A DNA stretch of 64,000 nucleotides from Poseidonocella pacifica (lineage in GTDB: Bacteria > Pseudomonadota > Alphaproteobacteria > Rhodobacterales > Rhodobacteraceae). Below are positions 17,562-27,143 of the stretch, in pieces. The stretch is taken from contig NZ_FOJU01000003.1 in NCBI RefSeq assembly GCF_900111875.1, positions 558,001 through 622,000 of the forward strand, read 5' to 3'. How positions within the stretch are numbered: position 1 is the first letter of the stretch; each line of letters starts with the position of its first letter. Position numbers and translations under genes: made by a program. The notes beneath the pieces were generated by a model. It was not told the DNA's origin. It did no database searches and saw only the letters and a list, made by a program, of their open reading frames with translations.

Positions 17562-18641
17562 TCAGCCCTCCCGCTTTTCAAAGTCGATCCGCGGATCGAC
17601 AAGGACATACATCAGGTCCGACACGATCCCCATCACAAGGCCGATAAGGCCGAAGACGAAGAGCGTACCGAAGATGACCGGATAATCCCGCGCCACCGCG
17701 GCCTCAAAACCCAGCCGCCCAAGCCCATCCAGCGAAAACAACGTCTCGATGATGAGCGAGCCGCCGAAGAAGACGGAGATGAAGGTGGCGGGAAGGCCCG
17801 CAATAACGATCAGCATGGCGTTACGAAACACGTGGCCATAGAGCACGCGATGCTCCGTCAGGCCCTTGGCGCGGGCCGTCATCACGTATTGTTTCTTGAT
17901 CTCGTCGAGGAAGCTGTTCTTGGTCAGCATCGTCAGGCCCGCGAAAGCCGCAATGGTGGAGGCCAGTACCGGCAGGGTGATGTGCCACAGGTAATCCCCC
18001 ATCTTGCCCAAAAGGCTCAGGCTCTCCCAGTTGTCAGAGGTGAGGCCCCGAAGCGGGAATATCTGCCAATAGGAACCACCCGCAAACAGAACGATGAGAA
18101 GAATGGCAAAGAGAAACCCGGGGATCGCATAGGCCACGATGATGAGCGCGGAGGTCCAGGTATCAAAGGACGTTCCATCCCGAACGGCCTTGCGTATCCC
18201 GAGAGGAATCGAAATCACATAGGCGATCACAGTGGACCAAAGGCCAAGCGTTACCGATACGGGAAGCTTTTCGAGCACCAGTTCCATGACGCCGATGGAA
18301 CGGAAGTAGCTCTCTCCGAAGTCGAGCCGCATGTAGTTCCACATCATGGAGAAGAACCGCTCGATCGGGGGCTTGTCGAAACCGAACTCTTTCTCCAACT
18401 CCGCAATGAACTCAGGCGGCAGACCCCGCGCACCGGCATAATCCTCCGCCCCCGCGTTGTCGAAGGTCTCTCCCCCGGTGCCCGCGATCCCCTCGAAGAC
18501 GTCTCCGCCGCCCTCAATCTGGGCGATGATCTGCTCAATCGGCCCGCCGGGGACGAATTGCGTCAGCACGAAGTTGATGACCATGATGCCGATCAATGTG
18601 GGGATGATCAGCAGCAGTCGCCGTAGGATATATGCGCCCAT
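17562..18641 (-). CDS. yejB: ABC transporter permease YejB
   Basis: This is a 359-residue permease with the oligopeptide-permease start [18 protein letters not shown], an acidic periplasmic loop (about 45-130) and five further helices. The coupling motif is near [21 protein letters not shown]. Together with YejE it forms the membrane channel for peptides; in enterobacteria the Yej system imports microcin C and defensin-like peptides. It starts 15 bases after yejA. Confidence 0.93.
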   Translation of the reverse strand: MGAYILRRLLLIIPTLIGIMVINFVLTQFVPGGPIEQIIAQIEGGGDVFEGIAGTGGETFDNAGAEDYAGARGLPPEFIAELEKEFGFDKPPIERFFSMMWNYMRLDFGESYFRSIGVMELVLEKLPVSVTLGLWSTVIAYVISIPLGIRKAVRDGTSFDTWTSALIIVAYAIPGFLFAILLIVLFAGGSYWQIFPLRGLTSDNWESLSLLGKMGDYLWHITLPVLASTIAAFAGLTMLTKNSFLDEIKKQYVMTARAKGLTEHRVLYGHVFRNAMLIVIAGLPATFISVFFGGSLIIETLFSLDGLGRLGFEAAVARDYPVIFGTLFVFGLIGLVMGIVSDLMYVLVDPRIDFEKREG

Positions 18642-18656
18642 GCCTGCCTTGCCGGT

Positions 18657-20543
18657 CTATTTCAGCGCGCCAGCCGCGCGCAGCTTTTCGGCCTTTTCGG
18701 CGTTATACCACCAGAAATCAAGCTCTCCGCGCGCAAATGGCGGAAGTGGGTCGGGGTGTTCGTACATGTCGTAGTAAGCGACGGTATGCGTATCCTTGTA
18801 CCACTGCGGCACCCAGAAGCGCTTGGCGCGCAAAACCCGGTCCAGCGCCCTGACCGCCACCGTCATTTCTTCCTGGGTATCGGCACGGATCACCGTATCG
18901 ATCAGCCGGTCGACGGCGGGATCAGCAATCCCCATCGCATTGCGAGGAGATTCGTTGACCGCCTCGGAGCCGAAGTACTGCTTCAGCCCCGAACCCGGCT
19001 CGTAGGACATGGGCATCTGGTGCGTGGTCATGTCGAAATCGAAGTTGCGGGTGCGGTCGGTGGCTTGCGCCGGATCCACGCGAGACAGGCGGGCATCCAC
19101 GCCAAGCTGGCGAAGGTTGGCCACATAGGGATTGATCACGCGGTCAAAGGTGGGACTGTCTTCGAGAAACTCGACCTCAAGCGTACGGCCATCCTTGCGG
19201 CGCAGCCCGTCCTGACCGACGATCCAGCCGGCCTCCTCCAAAAGTTGGGAGGCTCGGCGCAGGTTGCGGCGGTCAAGCTGCCGGTCGCTCGACGTGGGGG
19301 CCATGACGGCCTCATCGGTGAGGATCGACGCCTCCAGCAGGCCCTCATCGACCAGCGGCTGCAGCAATGCCTTCTCGGCGTCGGACGGGATGCCATCGGC
19401 CGCCATGTCACTGTTTTCCCACAAGGAATTTATCCGCTCATAGAGCCCATAAAACAGGGCTTCGTTCGACCATTCGAAATTGAACATCAGCGCTATGGCC
19501 TCCCGCACACGCGGGTCCTGAAACTTTTCGCGGCGCAGGTTGAAGACGAAACTCTGTCCTGTCGCCATGGTACCGTCGTTCAGTTCAGCCTTGACGATAT
19601 GCCCCGCTTCGATTGCCGGGATGTCATAGCCCGTGGCCCATTGGCGCGAAGAGTTCTCCACCCGGAACGTATAGGCCCCTGCCTTGAACCCCTCGAATGA
19701 CGCGGAAGCATCGCCGAAATATTCGACCCGTATCGTATCAAAGTTGTTGCGGCCGATATTGATGGGAAGAGAATTCCCCCAGTAATCGGGGTTCCGCTTG
19801 TATACGATGCGCTGGTTTATGTCATAGCTCTCAAGCTGATAGGGTCCGGATGTCAGACCGGGGTCAAGCCGTGTTTCATCCAGCCGGGCGCCCGTTTCCT
19901 CATACCATTCCTTGGAGAATGCCGGCATCGCCCCGGCAAGCCCGATCACATCGCGACGCGGCGCATCCTCGTTGAAGGTGAACTTGATCCGTTGAGGCCC
20001 GAGCACTTCGACCGTGTTGATGATGGATCCAAACGCCGCCCGGAAAGAAGGCAGCCCCTGATCCATCAGAATGTCATAGGAGAACTTGATATCCTCCGCC
20101 GAGATCGGTGTGCCGTCTGAAAATTCCGCCTCTGGGCGCAAGTTGAAAACTACCCAATCAAGGCTTTCGGGGTACTCCATCGTCTCGCACAGCAAGCAGT
20201 AGAGCGACGTGATGTCATCGGCCGTGGTGGTCAGCAGATCTTCCGTCCCGATGGAGGCAAGCGCCCCGGATCGGCCCTTGATCGTATAGGGATTGAAACT
20301 GTCGAACGTGCCGGGAGCCCAGATGGAAATCTCTCCACCCTTGGGCGCGTCCGCATTCACATATTCCAAGCGCTTGAAATCGGGGCCGTATTTAGGCTCC
20401 CCGAAGTAGTTATAGGCATGCGTCGTCGTCACGGTCTCTTGCGCGAGCGCAGGTTGGCCCAGCAGTACCGCAATGGCCGCGACCCCCAAGTGCCATCGCG
20501 GGGATGGTCGGGTGGCTGACCGGGGCTCTTTGCGGTTGCGCAT
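18657..20543 (-). CDS. yejA: Periplasmic peptide-binding protein YejA (ABC solute-binding)
   Basis: This 628-residue secreted protein has a signal peptide at residues 1 to about 36 (hydrophobic LGVAAIAVLLG, then QPALAQE). The mature part is a family 5 oligopeptide-binding protein with FKRLEYVNADAPKGGEIS near its start and the central FNFEWSNEALFYGLYER segment diagnostic of YejA. ATG 20543 follows AGAGGAG at eight bases; the longer frame to 20624 has no such site. It is the first gene of yejABEF. A paralogue lies at 55289-57172. Confidence 0.93.
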   Translation of the reverse strand: MRNRKEPRSATRPSPRWHLGVAAIAVLLGQPALAQETVTTTHAYNYFGEPKYGPDFKRLEYVNADAPKGGEISIWAPGTFDSFNPYTIKGRSGALASIGTEDLLTTTADDITSLYCLLCETMEYPESLDWVVFNLRPEAEFSDGTPISAEDIKFSYDILMDQGLPSFRAAFGSIINTVEVLGPQRIKFTFNEDAPRRDVIGLAGAMPAFSKEWYEETGARLDETRLDPGLTSGPYQLESYDINQRIVYKRNPDYWGNSLPINIGRNNFDTIRVEYFGDASASFEGFKAGAYTFRVENSSRQWATGYDIPAIEAGHIVKAELNDGTMATGQSFVFNLRREKFQDPRVREAIALMFNFEWSNEALFYGLYERINSLWENSDMAADGIPSDAEKALLQPLVDEGLLEASILTDEAVMAPTSSDRQLDRRNLRRASQLLEEAGWIVGQDGLRRKDGRTLEVEFLEDSPTFDRVINPYVANLRQLGVDARLSRVDPAQATDRTRNFDFDMTTHQMPMSYEPGSGLKQYFGSEAVNESPRNAMGIADPAVDRLIDTVIRADTQEEMTVAVRALDRVLRAKRFWVPQWYKDTHTVAYYDMYEHPDPLPPFARGELDFWWYNAEKAEKLRAAGALK

Positions 20544-20680
20544 GATACTGCTCCTCTTGTGGGATCGAACGCTACGCCGTTCCTTGCTCCCGGTAAGGTA
20601 GAGGTCGTCGCGGCCAACATTCAAGTTGAGATTGCGTGAGCGTGCCGTGACGCGCCCGTAGCCGAGAATCGAAACCCACC

Positions 20681-20710
20681 AAACGAAAAACCCCCGGAAA
20701 AACCGGGGGT
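20681..20710 (-). terminator. Intrinsic terminator of the cytochrome c gene
   Basis: Read on the minus strand, ACCCCCGG pairs with CCGGGGGT across a five-base loop and is followed by TTTTTCGTTT. It lies 30 bases past the cytochrome c stop. Stem and U-run make a textbook Rho-independent terminator. Confidence 0.9.
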
Positions 20711-20739
20711 CTTACAACGATAGGATTTCAAGAAGGTGA

Positions 20740-21255
20740 TCAGCCGCCGATCGTTTCCAGATAGGCGATGACGTTGGCCCGATCTTCGACCTTGGGCAAG
20801 CCATTGAAGCTCATGGCCGTGCCGGGCGCATATCCCTTGGGGTTCTCGAGGAACGCCTGCAAGTTCTCGGGCGACCAGACATCGGCAGGCGATTCCGCCA
20901 ACGCGCCGGAATAGTTGAACCCATCGACAGAGGCGACCTCGCGTCCGACAACACCGTAAAGGTGCGGACCGACCGCGTTCGCGCCATCTTCGAGCTTGTG
21001 ACAGGCGCGGCACTTGCCAAACACACGTTCGCCGGAGCCGGCATCCGCATTTGCCAGAAGTTCGGCGAAATCGACCTCTTGTTCCGGCTCAGCCTCCTCG
21101 GCGCCGGTCTCGATCACATAGCCTTGAGCGTGTTCCTCACCGTGGCCGCCACCAACGTGGTAGAGTTCTTCCGCAGCCCACTTGCCGAGCAGGAACACAA
21201 GAAAGGCCCCGCAGAATGCGCCGACGGCCTTGGTCATTGTCATTGTGTCAAACAT
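20740..21255 (-). CDS. Membrane-anchored class I cytochrome c (CycM-like)
   Basis: The 171 residues begin with an uncleaved membrane anchor (about 8-28). A flexible His/Glu-rich linker (34-62) leads to a class I cytochrome c domain with C82-RA-C85-H86 and the probable axial M148 in PGTAMSF. The [11 protein letters not shown] motif and C-terminal VIAYLE helix fit the family. Anchored cytochromes of this type shuttle electrons between bc1 complex and oxidases, which suits the nearby cbb3 genes, although it is transcribed separately and has no FNR box that I can see. Confidence 0.9.
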   Translation of the reverse strand: MFDTMTMTKAVGAFCGAFLVFLLGKWAAEELYHVGGGHGEEHAQGYVIETGAEEAEPEQEVDFAELLANADAGSGERVFGKCRACHKLEDGANAVGPHLYGVVGREVASVDGFNYSGALAESPADVWSPENLQAFLENPKGYAPGTAMSFNGLPKVEDRANVIAYLETIGG

Positions 21256-21370
21256 ATTCGGTTGCCTAGCTAATCGTCGTTGCGGGCTATCTATCCGCTT
21301 CCCCCGCCGTTCTGCAAGGTGTAGCTACCGCGACCAATCGACCTTTTGAGGAAAGTTGGGAGCAATGCCC

Positions 21371-22201
21371 ATGAGCAAACGCATCGCCTTTCAGGGTGAA
21401 CCGGGCGCATATTCGCATCAGGCCTGCCGCGAAGCGCGCCCTGGTTATGAGCCGCTCCCTTGCCCCACGTTCGAAGATGCGATTGAGGCCGTTCGTTCAG
21501 GGGATGCCGAATTGGGCATGATCCCGGTTGATAATTCGACCTATGGGCGCGTGGCCGATGTGCACCACCTGTTGCCCGCATCGGGCCTCCATATCATCGA
21601 CGAAGCCTATGTGCGGGTGCATGTGAATCTGCTGGCGGTAAAAGGCGCGACTCTGGATCAGATCAAGCGTGTGCGGTCGATGGCGATCCTTCTGGGACAA
21701 GCACGGGAGTTCATCAAGACGCACGATCTGCGGACGCTTGCGTGGTCCGACAATGCTGCCGCCGCGCGCACTGTCGCCGAAATGGCCGACCCCACCGAAG
21801 CCGCCTTTGCCTCTGAGCTTGCGGGGGAAATCTTCGGGCTCGACGTTCTTGCGCGTCATATCGAGGATCATGAACTCAACACCACGCGTTTCATCGTCAT
21901 GAGCCGGCAAGCGGATCATTCGCGCCGCGCCGAAGATATGGTGACAAGCTTCGTGTTCCGCGTCCGGAATATTCCCGCCGCGCTCTACAAGGCCCTCGGG
22001 GGATTCGCGACAAACGGAATCAACATGACCAAGCTGGAGAGCTATATGCTCGACGGTCGGTTTACCGCGACTCAGTTCTACGCGGAAATCGAAGGGCATC
22101 CCGAGGATCGCAATGTCGCTCTGGCCTTCGAAGAGCTTGGATTCTTTACGGAGATGATTGAAATTCTGGGCGTTTACCCGGCAGATCCAAGGCGGAAATA
22201 G
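21371..22201 (+). CDS. pheA: Prephenate dehydratase
   Basis: This 276-residue enzyme makes phenylpyruvate from prephenate in phenylalanine synthesis. The catalytic domain starts RIAFQGEPGAYSHQA and carries the NTTRF motif with the catalytic Thr near residue 170. A C-terminal ACT domain (about 187-270, SFVFRVRNIPAALYKAL...KLESYM) gives feedback inhibition by phenylalanine. It lacks a chorismate mutase domain. ATG 21371 has GGGAG eight bases upstream; ATG 21365, preceded by GAGG, is a near-equal alternative. Confidence 0.95.
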   Translation: MSKRIAFQGEPGAYSHQACREARPGYEPLPCPTFEDAIEAVRSGDAELGMIPVDNSTYGRVADVHHLLPASGLHIIDEAYVRVHVNLLAVKGATLDQIKRVRSMAILLGQAREFIKTHDLRTLAWSDNAAAARTVAEMADPTEAAFASELAGEIFGLDVLARHIEDHELNTTRFIVMSRQADHSRRAEDMVTSFVFRVRNIPAALYKALGGFATNGINMTKLESYMLDGRFTATQFYAEIEGHPEDRNVALAFEELGFFTEMIEILGVYPADPRRK

Positions 22202-22232
22202 ACGGGTTCCGGACCTGCGTTAACCCGTTGTT
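22202..22232 (+). terminator. Possible terminator of pheA
   Basis: ACGGGTT pairs perfectly with AACCCGT (loop of 13) directly after the pheA stop and is followed by TGTTTGGGG. The T-run is poor. The rest of the 128-base gap to the next gene shows nothing clear. Confidence 0.4.
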
Positions 22233-22329
22233 TGGGGTTGCGCACGTAGGCCTTTGGGAGGTGCCGTGACACTAGGCGCGGCCGGTTATGAATGGGGCGA
22301 TGCCCCGCCCCGCGACCCCAGGAGCCCCT

Positions 22330-23592
22330 ATGACCAGCGCGACGGACCTTTCCCACCACAACCGCCGAGCGGCAAAGCCCGCTCCTCAGTCGATCTTCTT
22401 TTCCCGTACGGACAAGGCGGCAAAGATACAGGCGATCAACGCTCAATTTCAGGAATTTTCCGGTCACGACTGGGGCAACCTGATCGGTGCCTCCCACGAT
22501 CTGCTGCGCCATCAGGCAACCCCCAAAGGTGTCTTCGCGCAGGTTTGGCAAGAGTTGTCCGAAGGCCGCGTCACCAGCGCATATATGTGCAACCGTACCG
22601 CCGACGGAAATCGCTTCTGGGTGCTGGCACTGTTTGTGCCGGTGGATGACGGTTTCGTCTCGGTTCAGGTTCCCCCGGTCTCCCCAGCGCTCGAGAAGGT
22701 CGAAAAGCTCTATTCCGAACTGCTTGAAGGCGAAGCAGCCGATGGCGCCGAATCCCCTTCCGGTGAAGCCCTTGTCGCCGGGGTGCAGGCGCTAGATTAC
22801 TACAGCTACGAGACTTTCATGTCCGAAGCGCTGAGCACCGAAATTGCCGCGCGCCGCACCGCGATGGGTCGCAAGCCCGAGCCTTTCCTCACCCGCTTCG
22901 ATCAGATGGCACGACTTTCGAACGATCTGCGCAAACAGGTCGATGAAATGCGCGGCGCTCTCAACGGAATCCAGACCATTCCGATGAATGTGCGCATCAT
23001 CGCATCTCGGCTGGAGCCGGAAGGCGGACCGATCACCCGCATTTCCGAGGATTTTCAGGCCCTCTCCCGTCGTCTCGCAAGCTGGCTCACCGATTTCTCC
23101 GGGGATCGCAATGACGCGTTCCAGAACATGTGGAAAAGCCTCGTCGAAGCCCGGACGCTGTTCTGCGCCGCCCTGCTCCTCGAAGAGGCGCAACTCGACT
23201 GCGCGGGAATGGATGCCGATGCGGCACAAGGCGTCGATCCCGAAGCCGAAGCCACGGCACTTCAGAGTGTCGGAACCAGCATTCGCGGGAAAGCGACCGA
23301 TCTCGCTCGGAGCGTCGAGGGCGCGACATATGACCTGGGCGTCGCGGTTCATGACCTCAAACGCATCATGTCCTCGCTGCAGATGTCCACCATCCTCTGC
23401 AAGATCGAAGGGGAAAGGATGACCGAACGGCACGAGGGGCTCGATCAAGTCAACGGGCGGATGCGCAGCTTTCTCGATGCCATCGTCAAGCAAGCCGACC
23501 GGGCGACCGAACTCAATCAAGCGATCCAGAGCCAAGCAGAGGAATTGCACGGCATCGAGCCGGGATTCCGCCGCCCAGCCTCCGCAGCCTGA
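22330..23592 (+). CDS. PAS domain protein, Aer-type PAS with long helical region
   Basis: The 420-residue cytosolic protein has an N-terminal PAS domain (about 25-120) in the Aer/chemoreceptor style: FFSRTDKAAKIQAINAQF, FSGHDWGNLIGASHDLLRH, and NRTADGNRFWVLALFVP. A long mostly helical region follows with no recognisable kinase, GGDEF or complete methyl-accepting signalling tip. It may be a stand-alone redox or ligand sensor acting through helical contacts. ATG 22330 (MTSATDL) is preferred to 22288 because the upstream residues are low-complexity, but no strong Shine-Dalgarno decides it. It is convergent with the SRPBCC gene. Confidence 0.7.
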   Translation: MTSATDLSHHNRRAAKPAPQSIFFSRTDKAAKIQAINAQFQEFSGHDWGNLIGASHDLLRHQATPKGVFAQVWQELSEGRVTSAYMCNRTADGNRFWVLALFVPVDDGFVSVQVPPVSPALEKVEKLYSELLEGEAADGAESPSGEALVAGVQALDYYSYETFMSEALSTEIAARRTAMGRKPEPFLTRFDQMARLSNDLRKQVDEMRGALNGIQTIPMNVRIIASRLEPEGGPITRISEDFQALSRRLASWLTDFSGDRNDAFQNMWKSLVEARTLFCAALLLEEAQLDCAGMDADAAQGVDPEAEATALQSVGTSIRGKATDLARSVEGATYDLGVAVHDLKRIMSSLQMSTILCKIEGERMTERHEGLDQVNGRMRSFLDAIVKQADRATELNQAIQSQAEELHGIEPGFRRPASAA

Positions 23593-23599
23593 GCCAAGT

Positions 23600-24067
23600 T
23601 CAGCTTCGCGCGATGTAATCCGCTTCGATCTGGCTGGCCAATGTGGCCAGCCTTTTCAACAACCGCCGCTTGTAACGCCCCCGAGACAACTGCAACGCCT
23701 GTACCGCAATGCGCGCGTTCAGGCTCCGCGGCTTGACCTGCAGCGCCAAAGCCAACCGGGTCCGTTCCCGGGCAAGCGCCACGATGTCCACGGCCAGATC
23801 TCCCTCCGCCCCCTCGCCCACCGCTTTGAAGCGCAGCTTGTGGGGAGGCTCATATCCCACCATCTCAACCTCGACCTTGCGCCGCCGACCACGCAGAACG
23901 AACCCCATGGTCCACCGCATTCCGGCACGCGGCGCGGCGGACATGTCATGCCGGGCGACGTCGATGCCGCGGCGAAGCGCCAAGCGCTCCATGAAGTCGA
24001 AATCGGACACACGCCCAAAAACGACGTCAATCGGTGCCGAGATATCTTGACTGGCGGTGAATTTCAT
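23600..24067 (-). CDS. SRPBCC family protein (polyketide cyclase/START-like fold)
   Basis: The 155 residues open with MKFTASQDISAPIDVVFGRVSDFDFMERLA, typical of the SRPBCC helix-grip fold. A middle of alternating strands (RWTMGFVLRGRRRKVEVEMVGYE) and a C-terminal helix that would close a hydrophobic pocket follow. The ligand is unknown. AGAGGAC five bases upstream of ATG 24067 decides the start. It ends eight bases from the convergent PAS gene and is 29 bases downstream of nudC. Confidence 0.8.
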   Translation of the reverse strand: MKFTASQDISAPIDVVFGRVSDFDFMERLALRRGIDVARHDMSAAPRAGMRWTMGFVLRGRRRKVEVEMVGYEPPHKLRFKAVGEGAEGDLAVDIVALARERTRLALALQVKPRSLNARIAVQALQLSRGRYKRRLLKRLATLASQIEADYIARS

Positions 24068-24096
24068 GGGCTGTCCTCTTGTCCCACCCTTTGGCG

Positions 24097-24993
24097 TCAA
24101 TCAAGCCGGTCGGCAAGCCACTCGCGCATCAGGATATGGGCAATGGAACCCGGCCGCGCCGGAAGAAGTTCCGCGTGACGCCCCGCAAAGGCATCGAGAA
24201 GTTCCGCGCGCCCGACCCAGCGGGCCGCTTCGATCTCCACGGGATCAAGCGTGAATTCGCGGCTCCGGGCCTCAGCGCGACAGCCGAGCATCAAGGACGC
24301 AGGAAAGGGCCAAGGCTGGCTCGCCAGATACGATACCGGCCCGAGCTCTACCCCGACCTCCTCGAAAACCTCGCGCCGCGCCGCAGCCTCGATCGTCTCG
24401 CCCGGCTCGACATATCCCGCCAAAAGCGAAAACATCCCCTCGGGCCAACCCGGCGCGCGGCCCAGCAACACCTCCTGCCCCGACGTAGCCAGTACGATCA
24501 CAACCGGATCGGTGCGCGGGAAATGCCGAGCGCCGCAGGCTGGGCACTGTCTCTGCCAGCCGCCCTCGATCATATCACTGGGTGATCCGCAACGCGCACA
24601 AAACCTATGCGCCTGATGCCATTCAAGAAGCCCGCGCGCCATCGCGGCAAGCTCGCCATCTTGGCGCGACAACTGGGCCATCACCTGTCGGATATCGGCG
24701 AATCTCGTGCCATCCGGCGCAATGACATCTTCTGCTGCGGGCAGCGCGCGAGCTAGGATCGCGGCGCCCTCTTCCGTGCGCGCCAGAAGCACAGGCGGAC
24801 CGGCGTGCGACAGAAAGCCGTCGTTCGGAGCAAGTCGAACAAGGTTTCCCTCAGCGTCGATCAACACTTCCCCGCGCCAGAACAGGATTACATTCGTCGT
24901 ATCGGCATTCGTGATTTCGTCGACGTTGCCGCGCCAATCGACAGCCCGGTCAAGCCCGGACCCCCCAAGGGTTACCTCCAGTTCGCGCCGCAT
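24097..24993 (-). CDS. nudC: NAD(+) diphosphatase / NADH pyrophosphatase NudC
   Basis: This 298-residue Nudix hydrolase cleaves NADH and NAD caps on RNA. A zinc ribbon uses C132, C135, C150 and C153. The Nudix box runs from G193 (GYVEPGETIEAAARREVFEE) through E211/E212. The NudC-specific SQPWPFPxS motif is at 225-233. The N-terminal domain is shorter than in E. coli-like enzymes of other classes but typical for alphaproteobacteria. GGAG seven bases upstream supports ATG 24993. Confidence 0.95.
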   Translation of the reverse strand: MRRELEVTLGGSGLDRAVDWRGNVDEITNADTTNVILFWRGEVLIDAEGNLVRLAPNDGFLSHAGPPVLLARTEEGAAILARALPAAEDVIAPDGTRFADIRQVMAQLSRQDGELAAMARGLLEWHQAHRFCARCGSPSDMIEGGWQRQCPACGARHFPRTDPVVIVLATSGQEVLLGRAPGWPEGMFSLLAGYVEPGETIEAAARREVFEEVGVELGPVSYLASQPWPFPASLMLGCRAEARSREFTLDPVEIEAARWVGRAELLDAFAGRHAELLPARPGSIAHILMREWLADRLD

Positions 24994-25186
24994 CCTTCGT
25001 CTCCATGACAGACTCCAATTGGCGTCACCCCTGACACAAGCAGGTCCCTATTCGCCACCCGAAAAATCCCGGAGCGTGCCAAACAAGTCGGAACCCGTGT
25101 CGGCTATCATCTTGACGACGGGCTCCGTAAACGATTGAGGACGCAATGCGAATTACTTGCTGGCTGAGGTGCCATTGACCCACGTC

Positions 25187-26995
25187 ATGGAGCGGACCGG
25201 GGTACTGCGCCTGTTGGCGACTTGTGACACCCACGCACATGTGCGCGGGTTCGATTACATTCGTGATCGTCCAAACCCCGGAATTGGCCTCAGCCGTATT
25301 GCTACCCTGATCGAAGATGCACGGCGCGACCATGCGGGCCCCTGCCTGCTGCTCGATGCTGGCGACACGCTGCAAGGCGGGTTGATGGGCGACATGCTGG
25401 CGGCGCAACCGGACATGCGCGCGCACCCGGCCATCGAAGCGATGAACGCGCTTGGCTATTCTTCTGCAGCGCCTGGCAACCATGACTTCGACTTCGGGCT
25501 CGATTTCCTAAAGCGCGCGACACGCGGCGCGGATTTTCCATTCCTGTGTTGCAATGTCCTTGCGCGGCGGGGTGCCGTACCTTCAGAGGATGAGTTGCTT
25601 TTCCAGCCATGGCATATCGTGCCGATTTCCTCCGGCGACCGGGTCTTGCGGCTCGGCCTGATCGGGTTCGCGCCTCCCGTGGCGTCGCCCCCCTCGCGGA
25701 ACGGTCGCCCGGCCACGGTGGAAAGTCGCCCGATGCTCGAAGCGGCGCAATATCACGTGCCCTGCCTCAAGGCCGCGGGCGCGGATCTCATCATTGCAAT
25801 CGCTCATACCGGCATTGGCGGAACAACATCGCTCAGCGACGATGACGCGGCCGGGGTGCCGCTCGCTGGTATCGATGAGATCGACGCGCTGATCCTTGGG
25901 CATATGCATCTGGTTTTTCCCGGACCCGATCACCCGGAATCGCTTCATGTCGATCCAGAGCGTGGCACGATCCACGGCAAGCCTGCGGTGATGGCGGGCC
26001 AAAGCGGAAGCCACCTTGCCGTGATGGATCTGGAGATTGACGGAACCAACGGGTGGCGCATCAAGGGGCACCGCAGCCGGTGCGTTCCGATCACCAACGG
26101 GGCCACGACCGCCCCCATTGCCGAAGATACCCGCATCCTCGATCTGACCAAGGACGTCCACAAGGAAACGCGGGCCTTTGCCCGCCGCCCCGTGGCGACA
26201 CTTGGCCAGCGATTGACCAGTCACTGGTCGCTGATCACGAACGACGCCTATCTCACCTGCCTCTCTGAAGCGCTGCAACGCGGGGTGCGGGCACGGGCGG
26301 GTGCCCTTTTAAACTCAGGCTTGCCGCTTATCTCCGCCGTCTGCCCTTTCCGTACCGGGGGCCGAGGCGGCCCGCTTAACTTCACCGACGTTCCGGCAGG
26401 GCCGATCGGGATGGGGCACCTGGCGGATCTTTATGCCTTTTCCAATGTCCCGATCCTGTTGCGTCTGGGTGCCATGGATCTGCGGCGCTGGATGGAACAG
26501 GCGACCTCGGTCTATAGCTTGCTTCGCCCAGACCGGCACGGGCCGCTTTTCCGCTCCGATGTGCCGGGTTTTCAGTTCGATGCCTTCCACGGGCTGACCT
26601 ATGAAATCAATCTTGCCGTCCCGGCGCGTGGCGGGCGGGTGCGTGACTTGCGGCATTCCGGCCGTCTGGTCGAGGATTCGGATGAGTTCATCGTGGCGAC
26701 GACCTTCCACCGCGCCCGATCACTGATCGGTCGGCTCGGCTTGCGGCCTCGGGCAGCGGAACCGCTCGAGGGGATCGACATGCGCGATCTGTTGCTGGAG
26801 CACCTCACCGCGATCGACGGGCAAAGTGTGGTCGCGCGCCCCAAGACGGTTTGGCGCCTGATAGGACCGCCCGGCGCACGGGCGTGGTTCGACGGCGCGC
26901 CGCAAATGGAACAGGCCCCGCTGCTCGATGGCATCCGCATCTCTCACGAAGGCCCCACCGATGCGGGCTTCACACGGATGCGGCTGAACTTCTGA
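25187..26995 (+). CDS. 5'-nucleotidase / 2',3'-cyclic phosphodiesterase family metallophosphoesterase
   Basis: This protein has about 602 residues. The N-terminal metallophosphoesterase domain contains the metal ligands D-x-H (TCDTHAHV), GDTLQG, the GNHD/E motif (PGNHDFDFG), and histidines in AHTG and GHMH. The C-terminal 5'-nucleotidase domain (about 330-580) has the NDAYLT and FRTGGRGGP stretches. Members are often periplasmic, but no signal peptide is visible here, so it may be cytosolic. The start is unsure: ATG 25187 has no ribosome site, while TTG 25175 has GAGG at five bases. Confidence 0.88.
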   Translation: MERTGVLRLLATCDTHAHVRGFDYIRDRPNPGIGLSRIATLIEDARRDHAGPCLLLDAGDTLQGGLMGDMLAAQPDMRAHPAIEAMNALGYSSAAPGNHDFDFGLDFLKRATRGADFPFLCCNVLARRGAVPSEDELLFQPWHIVPISSGDRVLRLGLIGFAPPVASPPSRNGRPATVESRPMLEAAQYHVPCLKAAGADLIIAIAHTGIGGTTSLSDDDAAGVPLAGIDEIDALILGHMHLVFPGPDHPESLHVDPERGTIHGKPAVMAGQSGSHLAVMDLEIDGTNGWRIKGHRSRCVPITNGATTAPIAEDTRILDLTKDVHKETRAFARRPVATLGQRLTSHWSLITNDAYLTCLSEALQRGVRARAGALLNSGLPLISAVCPFRTGGRGGPLNFTDVPAGPIGMGHLADLYAFSNVPILLRLGAMDLRRWMEQATSVYSLLRPDRHGPLFRSDVPGFQFDAFHGLTYEINLAVPARGGRVRDLRHSGRLVEDSDEFIVATTFHRARSLIGRLGLRPRAAEPLEGIDMRDLLLEHLTAIDGQSVVARPKTVWRLIGPPGARAWFDGAPQMEQAPLLDGIRISHEGPTDAGFTRMRLNF

Positions 26996-27036
26996 CGGGG
27001 TTGCGAATCTGAGCACGAGTTCCTATGTCTCCGCCC

Positions 27037-27130
27037 GAGAGGTTGGCGCGGGCAGGCGCCTCGCCAACCCGGTCAGATCCGGAAGGAAGCAGCCGCAACG
27101 AGTCCCGCTTGGGTCGATGTCCAGCCTCTC
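27037..27130 (+). ncRNA. ffs: Signal recognition particle RNA (bacterial small SRP / 4.5S)
   Basis: The universally conserved apical loop is present: GGTCAG-ATCC-GGAAGG-AAGCAGCC near 27071-27094, including the GGAA tetraloop and the symmetric and asymmetric internal loops recognised by Ffh. The ends pair: GAGAGGTTGG (27037-27046) with CCAGCCTCTC (27121-27130). The total of about 94 bases fits the short alphaproteobacterial form. It lies between the phosphoesterase gene and the convergent zinc peptidase gene. Exact ends are inferred from the closing helix. Confidence 0.9.
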
Positions 27131-27143
27131 ACCTCCCCTACCC

